Below the pieces are notes generated by a model that searched no databases, was not told the origin of the DNA, and saw only the letters and a program-made list of their open reading frames with translations. Below are positions 54,209 through 63,476 of a stretch of 64,000 nucleotides of DNA, one piece after another. This stretch comes from Sphingobium amiense (lineage in GTDB: Bacteria > Pseudomonadota > Alphaproteobacteria > Sphingomonadales > Sphingomonadaceae): assembly GCF_003967075.1 (NCBI RefSeq), contig NZ_AP018664.1, positions 2,046,001 to 2,110,000 of the forward strand, read 5' to 3'. Each line of letters opens with the position of its first letter. The first letter of the stretch is position 1. Made by a program: the position numbers and the translations under genes.

Positions 54209-54937
54209 TCAGTCGACCGCCTTTTCATCCGCCTTGGTGGGGCCGCCCATCGCGACGGGCGGCTTGGTGTTCATCGCCACCAGATAGTCGGGACCGGCGA
54301 CGAAAGGCAGCGGATTGATCGCCGCGCCGTCGACGCGGACTTCATAATGGAGGTGGCTGCCGGTGGAACGGCCGGTCGACCCCATGAGGCCGATGATCTG
54401 GCCGCGCTTCACATAGCTGTTTTCAGCGACGAGCAGCTTGGACATGTGGCCGTAGCGCGTTTCCATGCCGCTGCCGTGCGAGATCTGGACGAGGTTGCCG
54501 TAGCCGCTGGCCCAGCCCGAGCGGCTGACGATGCCGTCGGCGGTGGCGTGGATAGGAGTGCCGATCGGACCCGGAATGTCGATGCCCTTGTGCATCCGCG
54601 CGCCGCCGTTGAAGGGATCGGAGCGGACGCCGAAGTTGGAGGTCAGCGAAAGCTTTTCGACCGGGCGGCCCGAGGGGATGTAGGCGGCGGTTTTGGCGTT
54701 GCCGTCCATCCGCTGAAGGCTGGCGAAGAGATTGGAGAAGCCGACGTCGGACGGCCCGAGCGGGCTCATGTTGATTTCGGTCGCGTCGCCATAGGGATCG
54801 TCGCTTTCGGCCGCGTGGGCCGGGGCCATCGCACAGAGCGTTCCGAAAACCGCCATGCCGGTGAAAGCCTTGATAACCATATTTGCGGACCGGAACCAAA
54901 TCGCCCCGCGCGCATTACCCGAATGAAGAACCGACAT
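54209..54937 (-). CDS. M23-family peptidase (peptidoglycan endopeptidase-like)
   Basis: The protein is about 242 residues from the ATG at 54937, or 223 from 54880. It has a signal peptide ending in AMAPAHA and the lysostaphin-like LytM domain: GGARMHKGIDIPGPIGTPIHATADG (His, Asp), HGSGMETRYGHMS and TGRSTGSHLHYEV (HxH). These four ligands are all intact, so it should cleave peptidoglycan cross-links. It is exported and ends the strand-switch region before ferritin-like and bcp genes. Confidence 0.88.
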   Translation of the reverse strand: MSVLHSGNARGAIWFRSANMVIKAFTGMAVFGTLCAMAPAHAAESDDPYGDATEINMSPLGPSDVGFSNLFASLQRMDGNAKTAAYIPSGRPVEKLSLTSNFGVRSDPFNGGARMHKGIDIPGPIGTPIHATADGIVSRSGWASGYGNLVQISHGSGMETRYGHMSKLLVAENSYVKRGQIIGLMGSTGRSTGSHLHYEVRVDGAAINPLPFVAGPDYLVAMNTKPPVAMGGPTKADEKAVD

Positions 54938-55046
54938 GCAGACCCCGACTATGTCACCGGAGGCTGTTGCCACTCGGCGCTTGGCTTGTTTCAAATCTTT
55001 TGGCGACCTGGATCGCCCCCGCTGAGCGCAGACTGCAAATCCCGGC

Positions 55047-55856
55047 TCAGCTTGCAAGCGGAACGTAAAAATCTTCGGTTAAACCGGCCTGTCGACGCGC
55101 CGAGTCGTTGAATGGCGGCTTCAGAGTCCCACGAAAATGCCGTTTCACAAGGATTTGGTAATGATTGGCGGCGTTCAGCCCCAGTCCGTTCGTCGCCCAG
55201 CCGAACCAGTTCGTCCCCGCCGACACATGCCGAATCTCGTCGATCATGATGCGCCGGAGTATCCGCGCCGATGCGCTGTCCCCCACATGCTCGAACCGCT
55301 CGACCGTGGCGGGCGTGATGTCGAGCGCGCGGGCTTCCAGCACCATGGGCACGACGGCGAGCCGGGCGAGCGCGTCATGCGCCGTCTCCTCCGCCGCTTC
55401 CCACAATCCGTCATGCGCGGGCAACGCACCGTAATGGCTGCCCATCTGCCGCAGCCTCCGGTCGAGCAGGGCGAAGTGCATCGCTTCGTCCGCGCCGACG
55501 CGCATCCATTCGTCGGTGAAGGCGGACGGAAATTCTCCCCCGAACCGGCCTATGAGATCGAACGCCAGGTCGATGGCGACACATTCGATATGGGCGAGCG
55601 CGTGGAGCATCGCGATGCGCGCGCGGTCGGAGCCGATCCTGCCGCGTTTGGGCATCCGGTTGGCGGGCAGCAGTTCGGGCGCGGCGGGGCGTGCGGGCCG
55701 GTCGGGCATCGCGGCGTCGAAGCGGTGCGCGAGCCGCCCGAGGCGCCATGCGCGCGCGACCGCCCGCGCCGCCATCAGCTTGGCCGCAGGATCGGGGGTC
55801 AGCAGCACATGGGCGCAGGCCGCGCCGACGCTGGCGATGGAGGGCGGAAGGGTCAA
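55047..55856 (-). CDS. Ferritin-like DUF455 protein
   Basis: The roughly 269-residue, all-helical protein has DUF455 iron-ligand motifs: HALAHIECVAIDLAFDLIG, RVGADEAMHFALLDRRLR and MIDEIRHVSAGTNWF (E/D-x-x-H pairs). It is a ferritin-like di-iron protein of unknown reaction. The start is ambiguous: a TTG at 55856 overlaps the bcp stop (TTGA), giving a natural length. Further upstream the frame is shadow of bcp. Confidence 0.8.
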   Translation of the reverse strand: MTLPPSIASVGAACAHVLLTPDPAAKLMAARAVARAWRLGRLAHRFDAAMPDRPARPAAPELLPANRMPKRGRIGSDRARIAMLHALAHIECVAIDLAFDLIGRFGGEFPSAFTDEWMRVGADEAMHFALLDRRLRQMGSHYGALPAHDGLWEAAEETAHDALARLAVVPMVLEARALDITPATVERFEHVGDSASARILRRIMIDEIRHVSAGTNWFGWATNGLGLNAANHYQILVKRHFRGTLKPPFNDSARRQAGLTEDFYVPLAS

Positions 55857-56317
55857 AGCGCCCGCACGGCCTCCAGCACCTCCTGCGCGTGGCCCTTCAC
55901 CTTCACCTTGGGCCAGACGCGCGCGACATGGCCGCCCGCGTCGAAAAGGAAGGTCGCGCGCTCGATCCCCATATATTTCCGGCCATAGAGCGATTTTTCG
56001 GCCCATGTGCCGAACGCCTCGCAGGCCGCGCCGCTTTCCTCGTCCGACGCGAGGATGACGGAGAGGCCGTATTTCTCCGTGAATTTCTTGAGCTTGCCCG
56101 GCTTGTCCTTCGACACGCCGATGACGGGGACGCCGGCGGCGGCATAGGCGTCGGCCAGCGCGGTAAAATCCTTCGCCTCGCTGGTGCAGCCGGGCGTATC
56201 GGCCTTGGGATAGAAATAGACGACCAGCGGCTTGCCGCGATAGGCGTCGAGCGTGAAGTCCACGCCTTCCGCATCCTTCAGCGTCACGGGGGGTATGGCG
56301 TCACCCTTGTCCAGCAT
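55853..56317 (-). CDS. bcp: Thioredoxin-dependent peroxiredoxin (Bcp/PrxQ type)
   Basis: The 154-residue peroxiredoxin has the peroxidatic motif FYPKADTPGCTSEAKDF (catalytic Cys near residue 45). The second Cys that PrxQ forms often carry four to five residues later is missing here; another lies near 100. It reduces organic peroxides. AGGAG precedes the ATG at 56317, which overlaps the end of glnE by 17 bases. Confidence 0.93.
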   Translation of the reverse strand: MLDKGDAIPPVTLKDAEGVDFTLDAYRGKPLVVYFYPKADTPGCTSEAKDFTALADAYAAAGVPVIGVSKDKPGKLKKFTEKYGLSVILASDEESGAACEAFGTWAEKSLYGRKYMGIERATFLFDAGGHVARVWPKVKVKGHAQEVLEAVRAL

Positions 56318-59003
56318 CTTCAGGCTCCTGATAGGGGGCGGCGAGCGCGCCCCAGCTTGTCGACACGCATTGCCGCGCCTCCGCGTAGCTTTCAAGCAGC
56401 CTGTCCCAAGAGTCAGCCCCGCACGCCCGCGCCACGAGCGGGCGGGTCGCTTCGGGCGGCTCGGTCGAGGCGGGCGAGACGAGGCGGGAAACGATGAGGA
56501 AGCGGGTGATGAGGTCGTGCGCGGCGATCAGGCCGGGGGGCAGGTGCCCCGCCGCGACCAGTTCGGCCAGCGCCACCGACAGGTCGGGGTCGAACGCCAT
56601 GCGATGACGGAACTGAGTCACGTGGATGAGAAATTCGAGATCGACGAGGCCGCCGGGCACCAGCTTCACATCGAGATCGCTGGCGGGCGGTTTGTGGCGG
56701 GCGATGTCGCCGCGCATCTTGACCGCTTCGCGCGTCAGGCTGTCGAGATCGCGCGGGCGCTGGAGCGTTTCGTCGAGCACGGCATCGAGCGCGGCGCACG
56801 CCTCGGGCGATCCGAACACCGGCCGCGCTCGGGTGAGCGCCAGATGCTCCCACGTCCATGCCTCCTCCCGCTGATAGCGGGCGAAGCTGTCGAGGCTGAC
56901 CGCGAGCAGCCCCTGCGCGCCCGAGGGGCGCAGGCGGGTGTCGACTTCGTAGAGGCGGCCCGAGGCCGTCTGCACCGAGAGGGCGTTGGTGACACGCTGG
57001 GCGAGGCGGTTGAAATATTGCGTCGCGCCCAAGGGCTTTGGGCCGTCGCTTTCGGTCGCGAAATCGCCGGTGAAGAGATAGACGAGATCGAGGTCGGAGG
57101 CATGGGTCAGGACGCCGCCGCCCATGCGGCCGAGCGCCAGGATCAGCAGTTCGCCGCCCGGCACCTTGCCATGAGCAGCCTCGAACTCGGCGACGGTGGC
57201 GCGGCCCAGCGCCGCGATCGCGGCCTGCGCGACACGGCCATAGCCCCTGCCCCCCTCCAGCGGATCGCCGCCCCGGACGATCTGCGCGCCGATGGCGAAG
57301 CGGCGGTCGTTGACGCGCTGGCGCACGCGGTCGAGCAGCGCCTGATAATCCTCGCCCGGCTCCAGCGCGGCGAACTGCGCCGCGAGTTGATCGACAGGCG
57401 GTGCGGGGTCGAAGGCGGATGCGTCGATCAGGCCGTCGAGCAGCTCCGCCCGCCGCCCGAGCGCGTCGGCGAGCGTGGGCGCGTGGCTCAATATCTCCGC
57501 CAGCAGCGCGACGAGCGCGGGGCGCGCGGCGAGGAGCTTGAAGAAATTGATCGCGCTCGGCAGGCGGCCAATCATGTCGTCGAGCCGGTTGAGCGCGCGC
57601 GAGGGATCGGGCGCGGTCGCGAGCGCGCGCATCAGGCCGGGCAGCAGCGCCTCCAGCGCATCGCGCGAGGGCGCACTGCGCAGGGCGCGGATCGTGCCCC
57701 CACGCCAGCGCGCGATGCGGGCGAGCGGCGTGTCGGCATCGGCAAACCCCATGTCGGTGAGCTGCGCCTTCAGCCGGTCCTCGTCGCGGGAGAGGGACGC
57801 ATCCTCCTTCTCCGGCGTCAGGCGGTCGTAGTTGCGGCCGACCCATTCGACATGGGGGCGCAGCAGCCCGATCAGCGTCGCGCCGTCCTCCGCCCCGTGC
57901 AGCCGCGCGACATTGTCGAGCGCTTCGGGCGATCTGGGCAACTCGTGCGTCTGCCGGTCCTCGACCATCTGGAGCCGGTGTTCGACGGTGCGGAAAAGGA
58001 CATAGGCGTCATCGAGCCGCGTGGCGGCGTCCGCTTCAACCACGCCCGCCGCCGCGAGCGCGCGCAAAGCCTCGCGCGTGTTGCCCGACCGGAGCGAAGG
58101 ATCGCGTCCGCCGTGGATCAACTGGTGCACCTGCGCGAAAAATTCGACCTCGCGGATGCCGCCGCGCCCGCGTTTCAGATCATAGCCCGGCCCGAATGCC
58201 TGCCCCTGCGCATAATGGTCGCGGATGCGGCGGCTGATGTCGACGATGGCGTCGATGGCTCCGAAGTCGAGATTGCGCCGCCAGACGAAGGGGCGGATCT
58301 GGCGCAGGAAATATTCGCCCAGTTCTCTGTCCCCCGCCGCAGGGCGCGCGCGGATGAAGGCCGCCTGCTCCCAGCCGAGCGCGGTCGATTCATAATAGCC
58401 GATGGCCGCTTCCACCGGCAGCGCGATGGGCGTGGCTTCGGGCGAGGGCCGCAGGCGCAGGTCGACGCGGAAGACATAGCCGTCGCCGTCGCGCGCGGTG
58501 AGCAGTTCGCTCATGCGGCGGCCGATGCGCACGGCGGCGTCCGCCACATCCTCCCGCTCCCCATGGGGCAGAGTGCGCGGATCGTAGAGCAGTATCGGGT
58601 CGATGTCGGACGAATAGTTGAGTTCGCGGCTGCCATGCTTGCCGAGCGCCAGCACGACGAACCCCTTATGCTCGGCGTCGGGATAGCGTTCGCGCATCGC
58701 CGTGGCGAGCGCTTCCTCCAGCGCTTCGTCGGCGAAATCGGACAGGGTGCGTGTCACCCGGTCCACGTCCCACGCACCCGCAAGGTCCGCGCCCGCCACC
58801 GCCAGCGCCAGCGCGCCGCGCCGCCGCCGCAGCGAGCGAGCGACCGGATCGTCGGGCGCTGCCACGTCCCGAGCCGCGCCGAGCGCCCCTTCGAAATCGC
58901 CGTCCCGAAGCGCCCCGGTCACAGAAGGAAAGCGGTCCAGCGCCCGCGCCAGAAAGGGCGAATGCGCCCTGATCCTCTCCTCCGTCGGTGCCCATTGGGT
59001 CAC
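56301..59003 (-). CDS. glnE: Bifunctional glutamine synthetase adenylyltransferase/deadenylase
   Basis: It adenylylates and deadenylylates glutamine synthetase in response to nitrogen state. The 900 residues carry two nucleotidyltransferase domains: LALGKHGSRELNYSSDIDPIL (about residue 125) and LALGRMGGGVLTHASDLDLVYLF (about 640), plus a connecting helical region. The GTG at 59003 has GGGAG upstream. It overlaps bcp at its 3' end. Confidence 0.94.
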   Translation of the reverse strand: MTQWAPTEERIRAHSPFLARALDRFPSVTGALRDGDFEGALGAARDVAAPDDPVARSLRRRRGALALAVAGADLAGAWDVDRVTRTLSDFADEALEEALATAMRERYPDAEHKGFVVLALGKHGSRELNYSSDIDPILLYDPRTLPHGEREDVADAAVRIGRRMSELLTARDGDGYVFRVDLRLRPSPEATPIALPVEAAIGYYESTALGWEQAAFIRARPAAGDRELGEYFLRQIRPFVWRRNLDFGAIDAIVDISRRIRDHYAQGQAFGPGYDLKRGRGGIREVEFFAQVHQLIHGGRDPSLRSGNTREALRALAAAGVVEADAATRLDDAYVLFRTVEHRLQMVEDRQTHELPRSPEALDNVARLHGAEDGATLIGLLRPHVEWVGRNYDRLTPEKEDASLSRDEDRLKAQLTDMGFADADTPLARIARWRGGTIRALRSAPSRDALEALLPGLMRALATAPDPSRALNRLDDMIGRLPSAINFFKLLAARPALVALLAEILSHAPTLADALGRRAELLDGLIDASAFDPAPPVDQLAAQFAALEPGEDYQALLDRVRQRVNDRRFAIGAQIVRGGDPLEGGRGYGRVAQAAIAALGRATVAEFEAAHGKVPGGELLILALGRMGGGVLTHASDLDLVYLFTGDFATESDGPKPLGATQYFNRLAQRVTNALSVQTASGRLYEVDTRLRPSGAQGLLAVSLDSFARYQREEAWTWEHLALTRARPVFGSPEACAALDAVLDETLQRPRDLDSLTREAVKMRGDIARHKPPASDLDVKLVPGGLVDLEFLIHVTQFRHRMAFDPDLSVALAELVAAGHLPPGLIAAHDLITRFLIVSRLVSPASTEPPEATRPLVARACGADSWDRLLESYAEARQCVSTSWGALAAPYQEPEDAGQG

Positions 59004-59099
59004 ATTGACTCTCCCGCCTTTTCGTCTCCGGTTCGGCGCTATTGCCCGCACCAATGCCGATTGCCAGAAACTTTTGTGCAACAAGGCCGTTTGGATGTC

Positions 59100-59288
59100 A
59101 TGGACTTACAGGGCAAATCCATCGGCCGATCGGCACCGGGACGGGATGCGGGACGACAGGTCGTCACCGTGCGCAGTCCCGCGCCCTATGAGGGGGTCGG
59201 CAATGCTCTGCGCTCCACCTTCGCGCCGACGCGGGAGACGCTGCCCGCCGACATGATGGTGCTGCTGGACAGGCTCGACCGGCATTAG
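59100..59288 (+). CDS. NepR-like anti-sigma factor
   Basis: The 62-residue protein ends in a NepR-type core, VGNALRSTFAPTRETLPADMMVLLDRLD, which matches the pattern LR...(Y/F)....E.(L/V)P.....LL..LD of alphaproteobacterial NepR. NepR proteins sequester the EcfG sigma factor until the phosphorylated response regulator PhyR releases it. No phyR or ecfG gene is in the window, so this is an orphan paralogue such as NepR2 of Sphingomonas. It is divergent from glnE, 96 bases away. Confidence 0.7.
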   Translation: MDLQGKSIGRSAPGRDAGRQVVTVRSPAPYEGVGNALRSTFAPTRETLPADMMVLLDRLDRH

Positions 59289-59355
59289 TCCGTCAGCACG
59301 GCATTAACCTTTTCCTGCTACGCGAAGCCGTCATTCGTAGCGGAATGGGGTTGGC

Positions 59356-59655
59356 ATGAACTACCGCGTTTTTGCGCTCATCACTCTGGTTGCAGCGCCA
59401 TTGCTGGCGATCATGGCGGATTCGGTGGCGGGCAGCCGGCACGGGACCGATCGAACCGCGGGACAGGCAGAGCCGCTGGCGCCCGTGCAGTCGCCGCCCC
59501 CTGCCCCGATGGCCCAGCCGCAGCCCGCGCCCGAGCCTGCCGCCGTCCTGTCTGCCGCCCCCGCCTTCGGCCAGCCGACCCCCGGCGCCGGGGAGCCGAT
59601 GCTGCCTCTGGGCGAGACCAATGCGCAGGACGGCGCGCAGAACGTCAGCCGCTAA
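59356..59655 (+). CDS. Secreted Pro/Ala-rich hypothetical protein
   Basis: The 99 residues have an N-terminal hydrophobic segment (YRVFALITLVAAPLLAIMADSVA) that is likely a signal peptide or anchor, then a Pro/Ala/Gln low-complexity tail. No domain recognised. It lies 67 bases after the NepR-like gene on the same strand and converges with the zinc metallopeptidase. Confidence 0.5.
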   Translation: MNYRVFALITLVAAPLLAIMADSVAGSRHGTDRTAGQAEPLAPVQSPPPAPMAQPQPAPEPAAVLSAAPAFGQPTPGAGEPMLPLGETNAQDGAQNVSR

Positions 59656-59658
59656 AGC

Positions 59659-60537
59659 CTAGATCGCACCGCCGAACGTATCGCACTGCGACGGATCGCC
59701 GGTGGACAGCCCCTTGCGCAGCCATTGCATGCGCTGCGCGCTGGTGCCGTGGGTGAAGCTTTCCGGCACGGGCCGACGCCCCGCCGCCCTCTGGAGCGTG
59801 TCGTCGCCGATCGCTTCGGCCGCGCGCATCCCTTCCTCCAGATCGCCCGGCTCCATGAGGTTGGTGTCGCGCGCCGCCCAGACGCCCGCATAGCAGTCCG
59901 CCTGCAGCTCCATCTTGACCTGAAGCGCATTGCCTTCCGCTTCCGACGCGCGCTGCTGCGCCTTGCGGATGCGGTCGGCTTCACCGGTGACGGTCTGGAT
60001 ATGATGGCCGACCTCATGCGCGATGATGTAGCCGATGGGGAAGTCGCCCGGCGCGTTGAACCTGGTTTCCATCTCGCGGAAGAAGTCGGTGTCGAGATAG
60101 ATGCGCTGGTCGGCGGGGCAATAAAATGGCCCCATGGCGGACATCGCCGCGCCGCAGCCCGACTGGCCGTTCTGGCTGTAGAAAACCAGCGTCGGCGGCG
60201 GATAGCTCTGCCCTTCCGCCTTGAAGATGTCGCTCCAGCGGCGCTCGGTCGATCCCAGGACGCGCAGCGAGGTGCGCTGGACATCCGACAGATCCTCCAG
60301 CTTCGGCCTTTCCGTCTGCACCGGCTGGCCGCCGCCTCCGCCGCCCACGAGGCTCAGCGGGTTCATGCCCATCACCGCCATGACGATGAGCACCACGACG
60401 ATGCCGCCGCAGCCGAACCGGCTGCCGATGAGCGGGAGCAGCATGCCGAGGCCGCCGCCCATTCCGCCGCCAAAGCCGCCGCCCCGGCCGTCCTGCACCT
60501 CGAAATGGCTGCTTTCCTGTTCGTCGTCGAGCCGCAT
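59659..60537 (-). CDS. YpfJ-type neutral zinc metallopeptidase
   Basis: The 292 residues have a Gly-rich N-terminus, one transmembrane helix (GGIVVVLIVMAVMGM), and a zincin domain with GYIIAHEVGHHIQTVTG (HExxH) plus ELQADCYAGVWA, which supplies the third ligand. This is the PF04228 family. It is probably membrane-anchored with the catalytic domain in the periplasm. Confidence 0.92.
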   Translation of the reverse strand: MRLDDEQESSHFEVQDGRGGGFGGGMGGGLGMLLPLIGSRFGCGGIVVVLIVMAVMGMNPLSLVGGGGGGQPVQTERPKLEDLSDVQRTSLRVLGSTERRWSDIFKAEGQSYPPPTLVFYSQNGQSGCGAAMSAMGPFYCPADQRIYLDTDFFREMETRFNAPGDFPIGYIIAHEVGHHIQTVTGEADRIRKAQQRASEAEGNALQVKMELQADCYAGVWAARDTNLMEPGDLEEGMRAAEAIGDDTLQRAAGRRPVPESFTHGTSAQRMQWLRKGLSTGDPSQCDTFGGAI

Positions 60538-60685
60538 TCTGCCCTCCCTGTTCGCCGGTCATTTCCTAGGCGATCCGATCGCAGGAGGGAACTGCCCGAC
60601 CGGCCGGAAAGTTGCGCGATATGTCCCGATTGTTACGACAAGTTCAGTTGGAATGCCGCGCCCACATTCTATATTGCACTGCGAC

Positions 60686-61879
60686 ATGGCAGACATGAAC
60701 ACTCCCGCATCCGATTCCAAGCCGCCCCGCCGCGCACGCACGCCGCTGCCGCTGCCGCGCGAGGTGGCGCTGCTGTTGCAGGGCGGGGGCGCGCTGGGTT
60801 CCTATCAGTCGGGGGTCTATGAGCGGCTCGACGAGCTGGGCGTCGATGTCTCCTGGGTTGCGGGCATTTCCATCGGCGCGGTGAACGCCGCCATCATCGC
60901 GGGCAATCCGCCGCACCGCCGCATCAGCCGGCTCAAGAAATTCTGGTATACGGTGTCGGGCGGGATGCCCAACGTCATCCTGCCCGAAATCGACCATATC
61001 CGGGAAGCCGCGCACCTCACCGCCGCCAGTGTGGTCGCCGGGTTCGGCGTGCCGGGCATGTTCCGCCCGCGCCTCTGGCCCGCGACGCTGATGCCCGAAG
61101 GGACGCCGGGCGCGATCAGCTTCTACGACAGTTCCCCGCTCAAGGAGACGCTGGACGCCTGCGTCGACTGGGATCTGCTCAACGATGGGCCTGTCCGGCT
61201 GTCGGTGGGCGCGGTGGAGGTGGAGACGGGCAATTTCGCCTATTGGGATACGCGCGGCCCCGGCGGCAACACGCGGATCGACGCGCGGCACATCATGGCT
61301 TCGGGCGCCCTGCCGCCGGGCCTTTCGCCGGTGGAGATTGACGGGCGCTGGTATTGGGACGGGGGCATCGTCTCCAACACCCCGCTGGCTCATGTTCTCG
61401 ACCACCAGACCGAGGATATGCTGGTGTTTCAGGTCGATCTCTTCCCCGCCGAAGGGCCGATGCCGCGGCAGATGACCGATGTCTATTCGCGCATGAAGGA
61501 CATCCAGTATAGCAGCCGCACCCGGCAGGTGACGGACCAGTATCTGCGCCTGCGCCGCGAACATGGCGCGATCAAGGCGCTGCTCGACCGGCTGCCGCCC
61601 GAACTCCAGCGCAGCGAGGAAGCACAGGCGCTGCGTCAGTGTCTGGATCAGGGATCGGTCAACATCGTCCACCTCATCTACCGCACCCGCAACTGGGAAA
61701 GCGGGGCGAAGGACTTCGAATTTTCCCGCTCGACCATGCTCGACCACTGGAGTCAGGGCCGGGAAGCGGTGGAAGAAGTCATGCACAAGGGCGACCTCAT
61801 CGCCCGCAACATCGTCAACGGCCGCAGTTCGTCCTTCGACCTCGACGCCCCCGATCACCTGAAGGAGAAGAGCGCATGA
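60686..61879 (+). CDS. Patatin-like phospholipase family protein
   Basis: The 397 residues start with the glycine-rich motif REVALLLQGGGALGSYQSGVYERL. The nucleophile elbow WVAGISIGAVNAAIIAG (Ser near 63) and catalytic Asp in YWDGGIVSNTPL follow. Its last four bases overlap the 3-hydroxybutyrate dehydrogenase start. This pair is common in alphaproteobacteria and may link lipid or polyhydroxybutyrate breakdown to ketone-body oxidation. The true substrate is not shown by the sequence. Confidence 0.92.
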   Translation: MADMNTPASDSKPPRRARTPLPLPREVALLLQGGGALGSYQSGVYERLDELGVDVSWVAGISIGAVNAAIIAGNPPHRRISRLKKFWYTVSGGMPNVILPEIDHIREAAHLTAASVVAGFGVPGMFRPRLWPATLMPEGTPGAISFYDSSPLKETLDACVDWDLLNDGPVRLSVGAVEVETGNFAYWDTRGPGGNTRIDARHIMASGALPPGLSPVEIDGRWYWDGGIVSNTPLAHVLDHQTEDMLVFQVDLFPAEGPMPRQMTDVYSRMKDIQYSSRTRQVTDQYLRLRREHGAIKALLDRLPPELQRSEEAQALRQCLDQGSVNIVHLIYRTRNWESGAKDFEFSRSTMLDHWSQGREAVEEVMHKGDLIARNIVNGRSSSFDLDAPDHLKEKSA

Positions 61880-62667
61880 GCAAGTCCCTCGCCGGCAAGA
61901 CCGCCCTCATCACCGGTTCCACATCGGGCATCGGCCTCGCCTATGCCAGGGCGCTGGCGGGTGAAGGCGCCAATGTCGTCATCAACGGTTTCGGCGATGC
62001 GGACGCCATCGAGAAGGAACGGGTCGGCCTTGAGGCGCTGTCCGGCGCGAAGGCGCTCTTTTCGGGCCATGACCTGACAAAGGTCGACCAGATCGAGGCG
62101 ATGATGAAGGAAGCGGCGGACGCCTTCGGCGGCGTCGACATCCTCATCAACAATGCGGGCACCCAGCATGTTGCGCCGGTGGAGGAATTTCCGCTCGACA
62201 AATGGGATCTCATCATCGCGCTCAACCTCAACGCCGCGTTTCATACGACGCGGCTCGCGGTGCCTTATATGAAGCAGAAGAAATGGGGGCGGATCATCCA
62301 GACCGCGTCGGCCCATTCGCTCGTCGCCTCGCCGTTCAAGGCGGCCTATGTGACGGCCAAGCACGGACTTGCCGGCTTCACCAAGACGGTCGCGCTGGAA
62401 GTCGCGACGTTCGGCATCACCGCCAACTGCATTTCGCCCGGCTATGTCTGGACGCCGCTCGTGGAAAACCAGATTCCCGATACGATGAAGGCGCGGAACA
62501 TGACGCGCGAGCAGGTCATGAACGACGTGCTGCTGGCGGGCCAGCCGACCAAGCAGTTCGTCACCGCCGAGCAGGTTGCTGCGACCGCGCTCTATCTGTG
62601 CAGCGACGCGGCGGCGCAGGTGACGGGCGCCAATCTCAGCATCGACGGAGGCTGGACGGCGCAGTAA
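61876..62667 (+). CDS. 3-hydroxybutyrate dehydrogenase
   Basis: The 263-residue short-chain dehydrogenase has cofactor motif TGSTSGIGLAYA, NNAGTQHVAPVEEF, and catalytic SAHSLVASPFKAAYVTAKHGL (Ser, Tyr-X3-Lys). The QHV..VE.FP and ending GANLSIDGGWTAQ are typical of bdhA. It converts 3-hydroxybutyrate to acetoacetate, as in polyhydroxybutyrate turnover. It is translationally coupled to the upstream patatin gene. Confidence 0.93.
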   Translation: MSKSLAGKTALITGSTSGIGLAYARALAGEGANVVINGFGDADAIEKERVGLEALSGAKALFSGHDLTKVDQIEAMMKEAADAFGGVDILINNAGTQHVAPVEEFPLDKWDLIIALNLNAAFHTTRLAVPYMKQKKWGRIIQTASAHSLVASPFKAAYVTAKHGLAGFTKTVALEVATFGITANCISPGYVWTPLVENQIPDTMKARNMTREQVMNDVLLAGQPTKQFVTAEQVAATALYLCSDAAAQVTGANLSIDGGWTAQ

Positions 62668-62803
62668 GCCGTTCATCTTGCAGCAAGTTTCCGTGTCCTT
62701 TTTGCAACGCAGCGAGATTTTCGGGGCGGAAGGGAAACCAGCGAAGATTGCCGTGGGTTAAACCCTCGCAAACGCAAACATCAACTTCGCAGGATTTTCC
62801 CTT

Positions 62804-63355
62804 ATGAAAAAATATCTTCTCGCCGCGGCGATGGTCGCCGCGCTGCCTTCGGCTGCCTTCGCGCAGGACACCGCGCCTGACGGCACCGACGCCTTCGGCA
62901 TCGAACCCTATGTCGGCGTACTGGGCGGCTATCACACGTTCGACCGTGGCAGCGAGTTCGGCCGCATTCCGGGCGAAACCATCATGAACGGTGCGCTCAT
63001 CAGCGGTATCGCGGGCGTCAACGTGCCGCTCGGCCCCGTTTTCGTCGGCGTTGAAGGCAACGCCACCAAGGGTTTCAGCGACATCGACTGGGAATATGGC
63101 GTGAAGGGCCGGTTCGGCGCGCGCGCCGGTGAAAGCGGCCTGATCTACGCGTCGGCTGGCTATCAGTGGGTCAACGGCAAGGGCGGCTGGCCCGACCGCA
63201 AGGACTGGATGTACGGCGCGGGCGTCGAGGTCGGTCCCAAGGAGATCGGCATGGGCGGCATCACCGGCAACAGCGGCGTGCGCGTCCGCTTCCAGGTCGA
63301 CACCTACGACTTCGACAGCTTCCGCCCGATGGCCGGTCTGGTGTTCCACCTCTGA
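62804..63355 (+). CDS. Outer-membrane beta-barrel (opacity/OmpA-like) protein
   Basis: The 183 residues have a signal peptide (MKKYLLAAAMVAALPSAAFA) and an eight-stranded-barrel pattern (YVGVLGGYHTFDR, VFVGVEGNATKGF, LIYASAGYQW) ending in FHL, a C-terminal aromatic-rich outer-membrane signal. Homologues in sphingomonads are abundant porin-like proteins. Function unknown. Confidence 0.85.
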   Translation: MKKYLLAAAMVAALPSAAFAQDTAPDGTDAFGIEPYVGVLGGYHTFDRGSEFGRIPGETIMNGALISGIAGVNVPLGPVFVGVEGNATKGFSDIDWEYGVKGRFGARAGESGLIYASAGYQWVNGKGGWPDRKDWMYGAGVEVGPKEIGMGGITGNSGVRVRFQVDTYDFDSFRPMAGLVFHL

Positions 63356-63378
63356 CCGTTTCGTCAGGCTGACGGCCG

Positions 63379-63407
63379 AAGGCCCGTCCCTTCAAGGGGC
63401 GGGCCTT
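63379..63407 (+). terminator. Intrinsic terminator after the beta-barrel gene
   Basis: AAGGCCCG...CCC pairs with GGG...CGGGCCTT, closing on a three-base loop, followed by TTGCTTTTG. It lies 24 bases after the stop codon. Confidence 0.85.
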
Positions 63408-63476
63408 TTGCTTTTGCCCCTTTTCCGCCGCGCATTTGCGCCTATGCTCCCGCCCCAGCAAGGGAGACATTCGCAC

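Noticed and set aside
56253..59288. Very long plus-strand open frame antisense to glnE
   Set aside because: It is composed of Arg/Ala/Gly-rich shadow sequence with no domain, and glnE on the opposite strand is fully conserved. Only its last 62 codons form the separate NepR-like gene.
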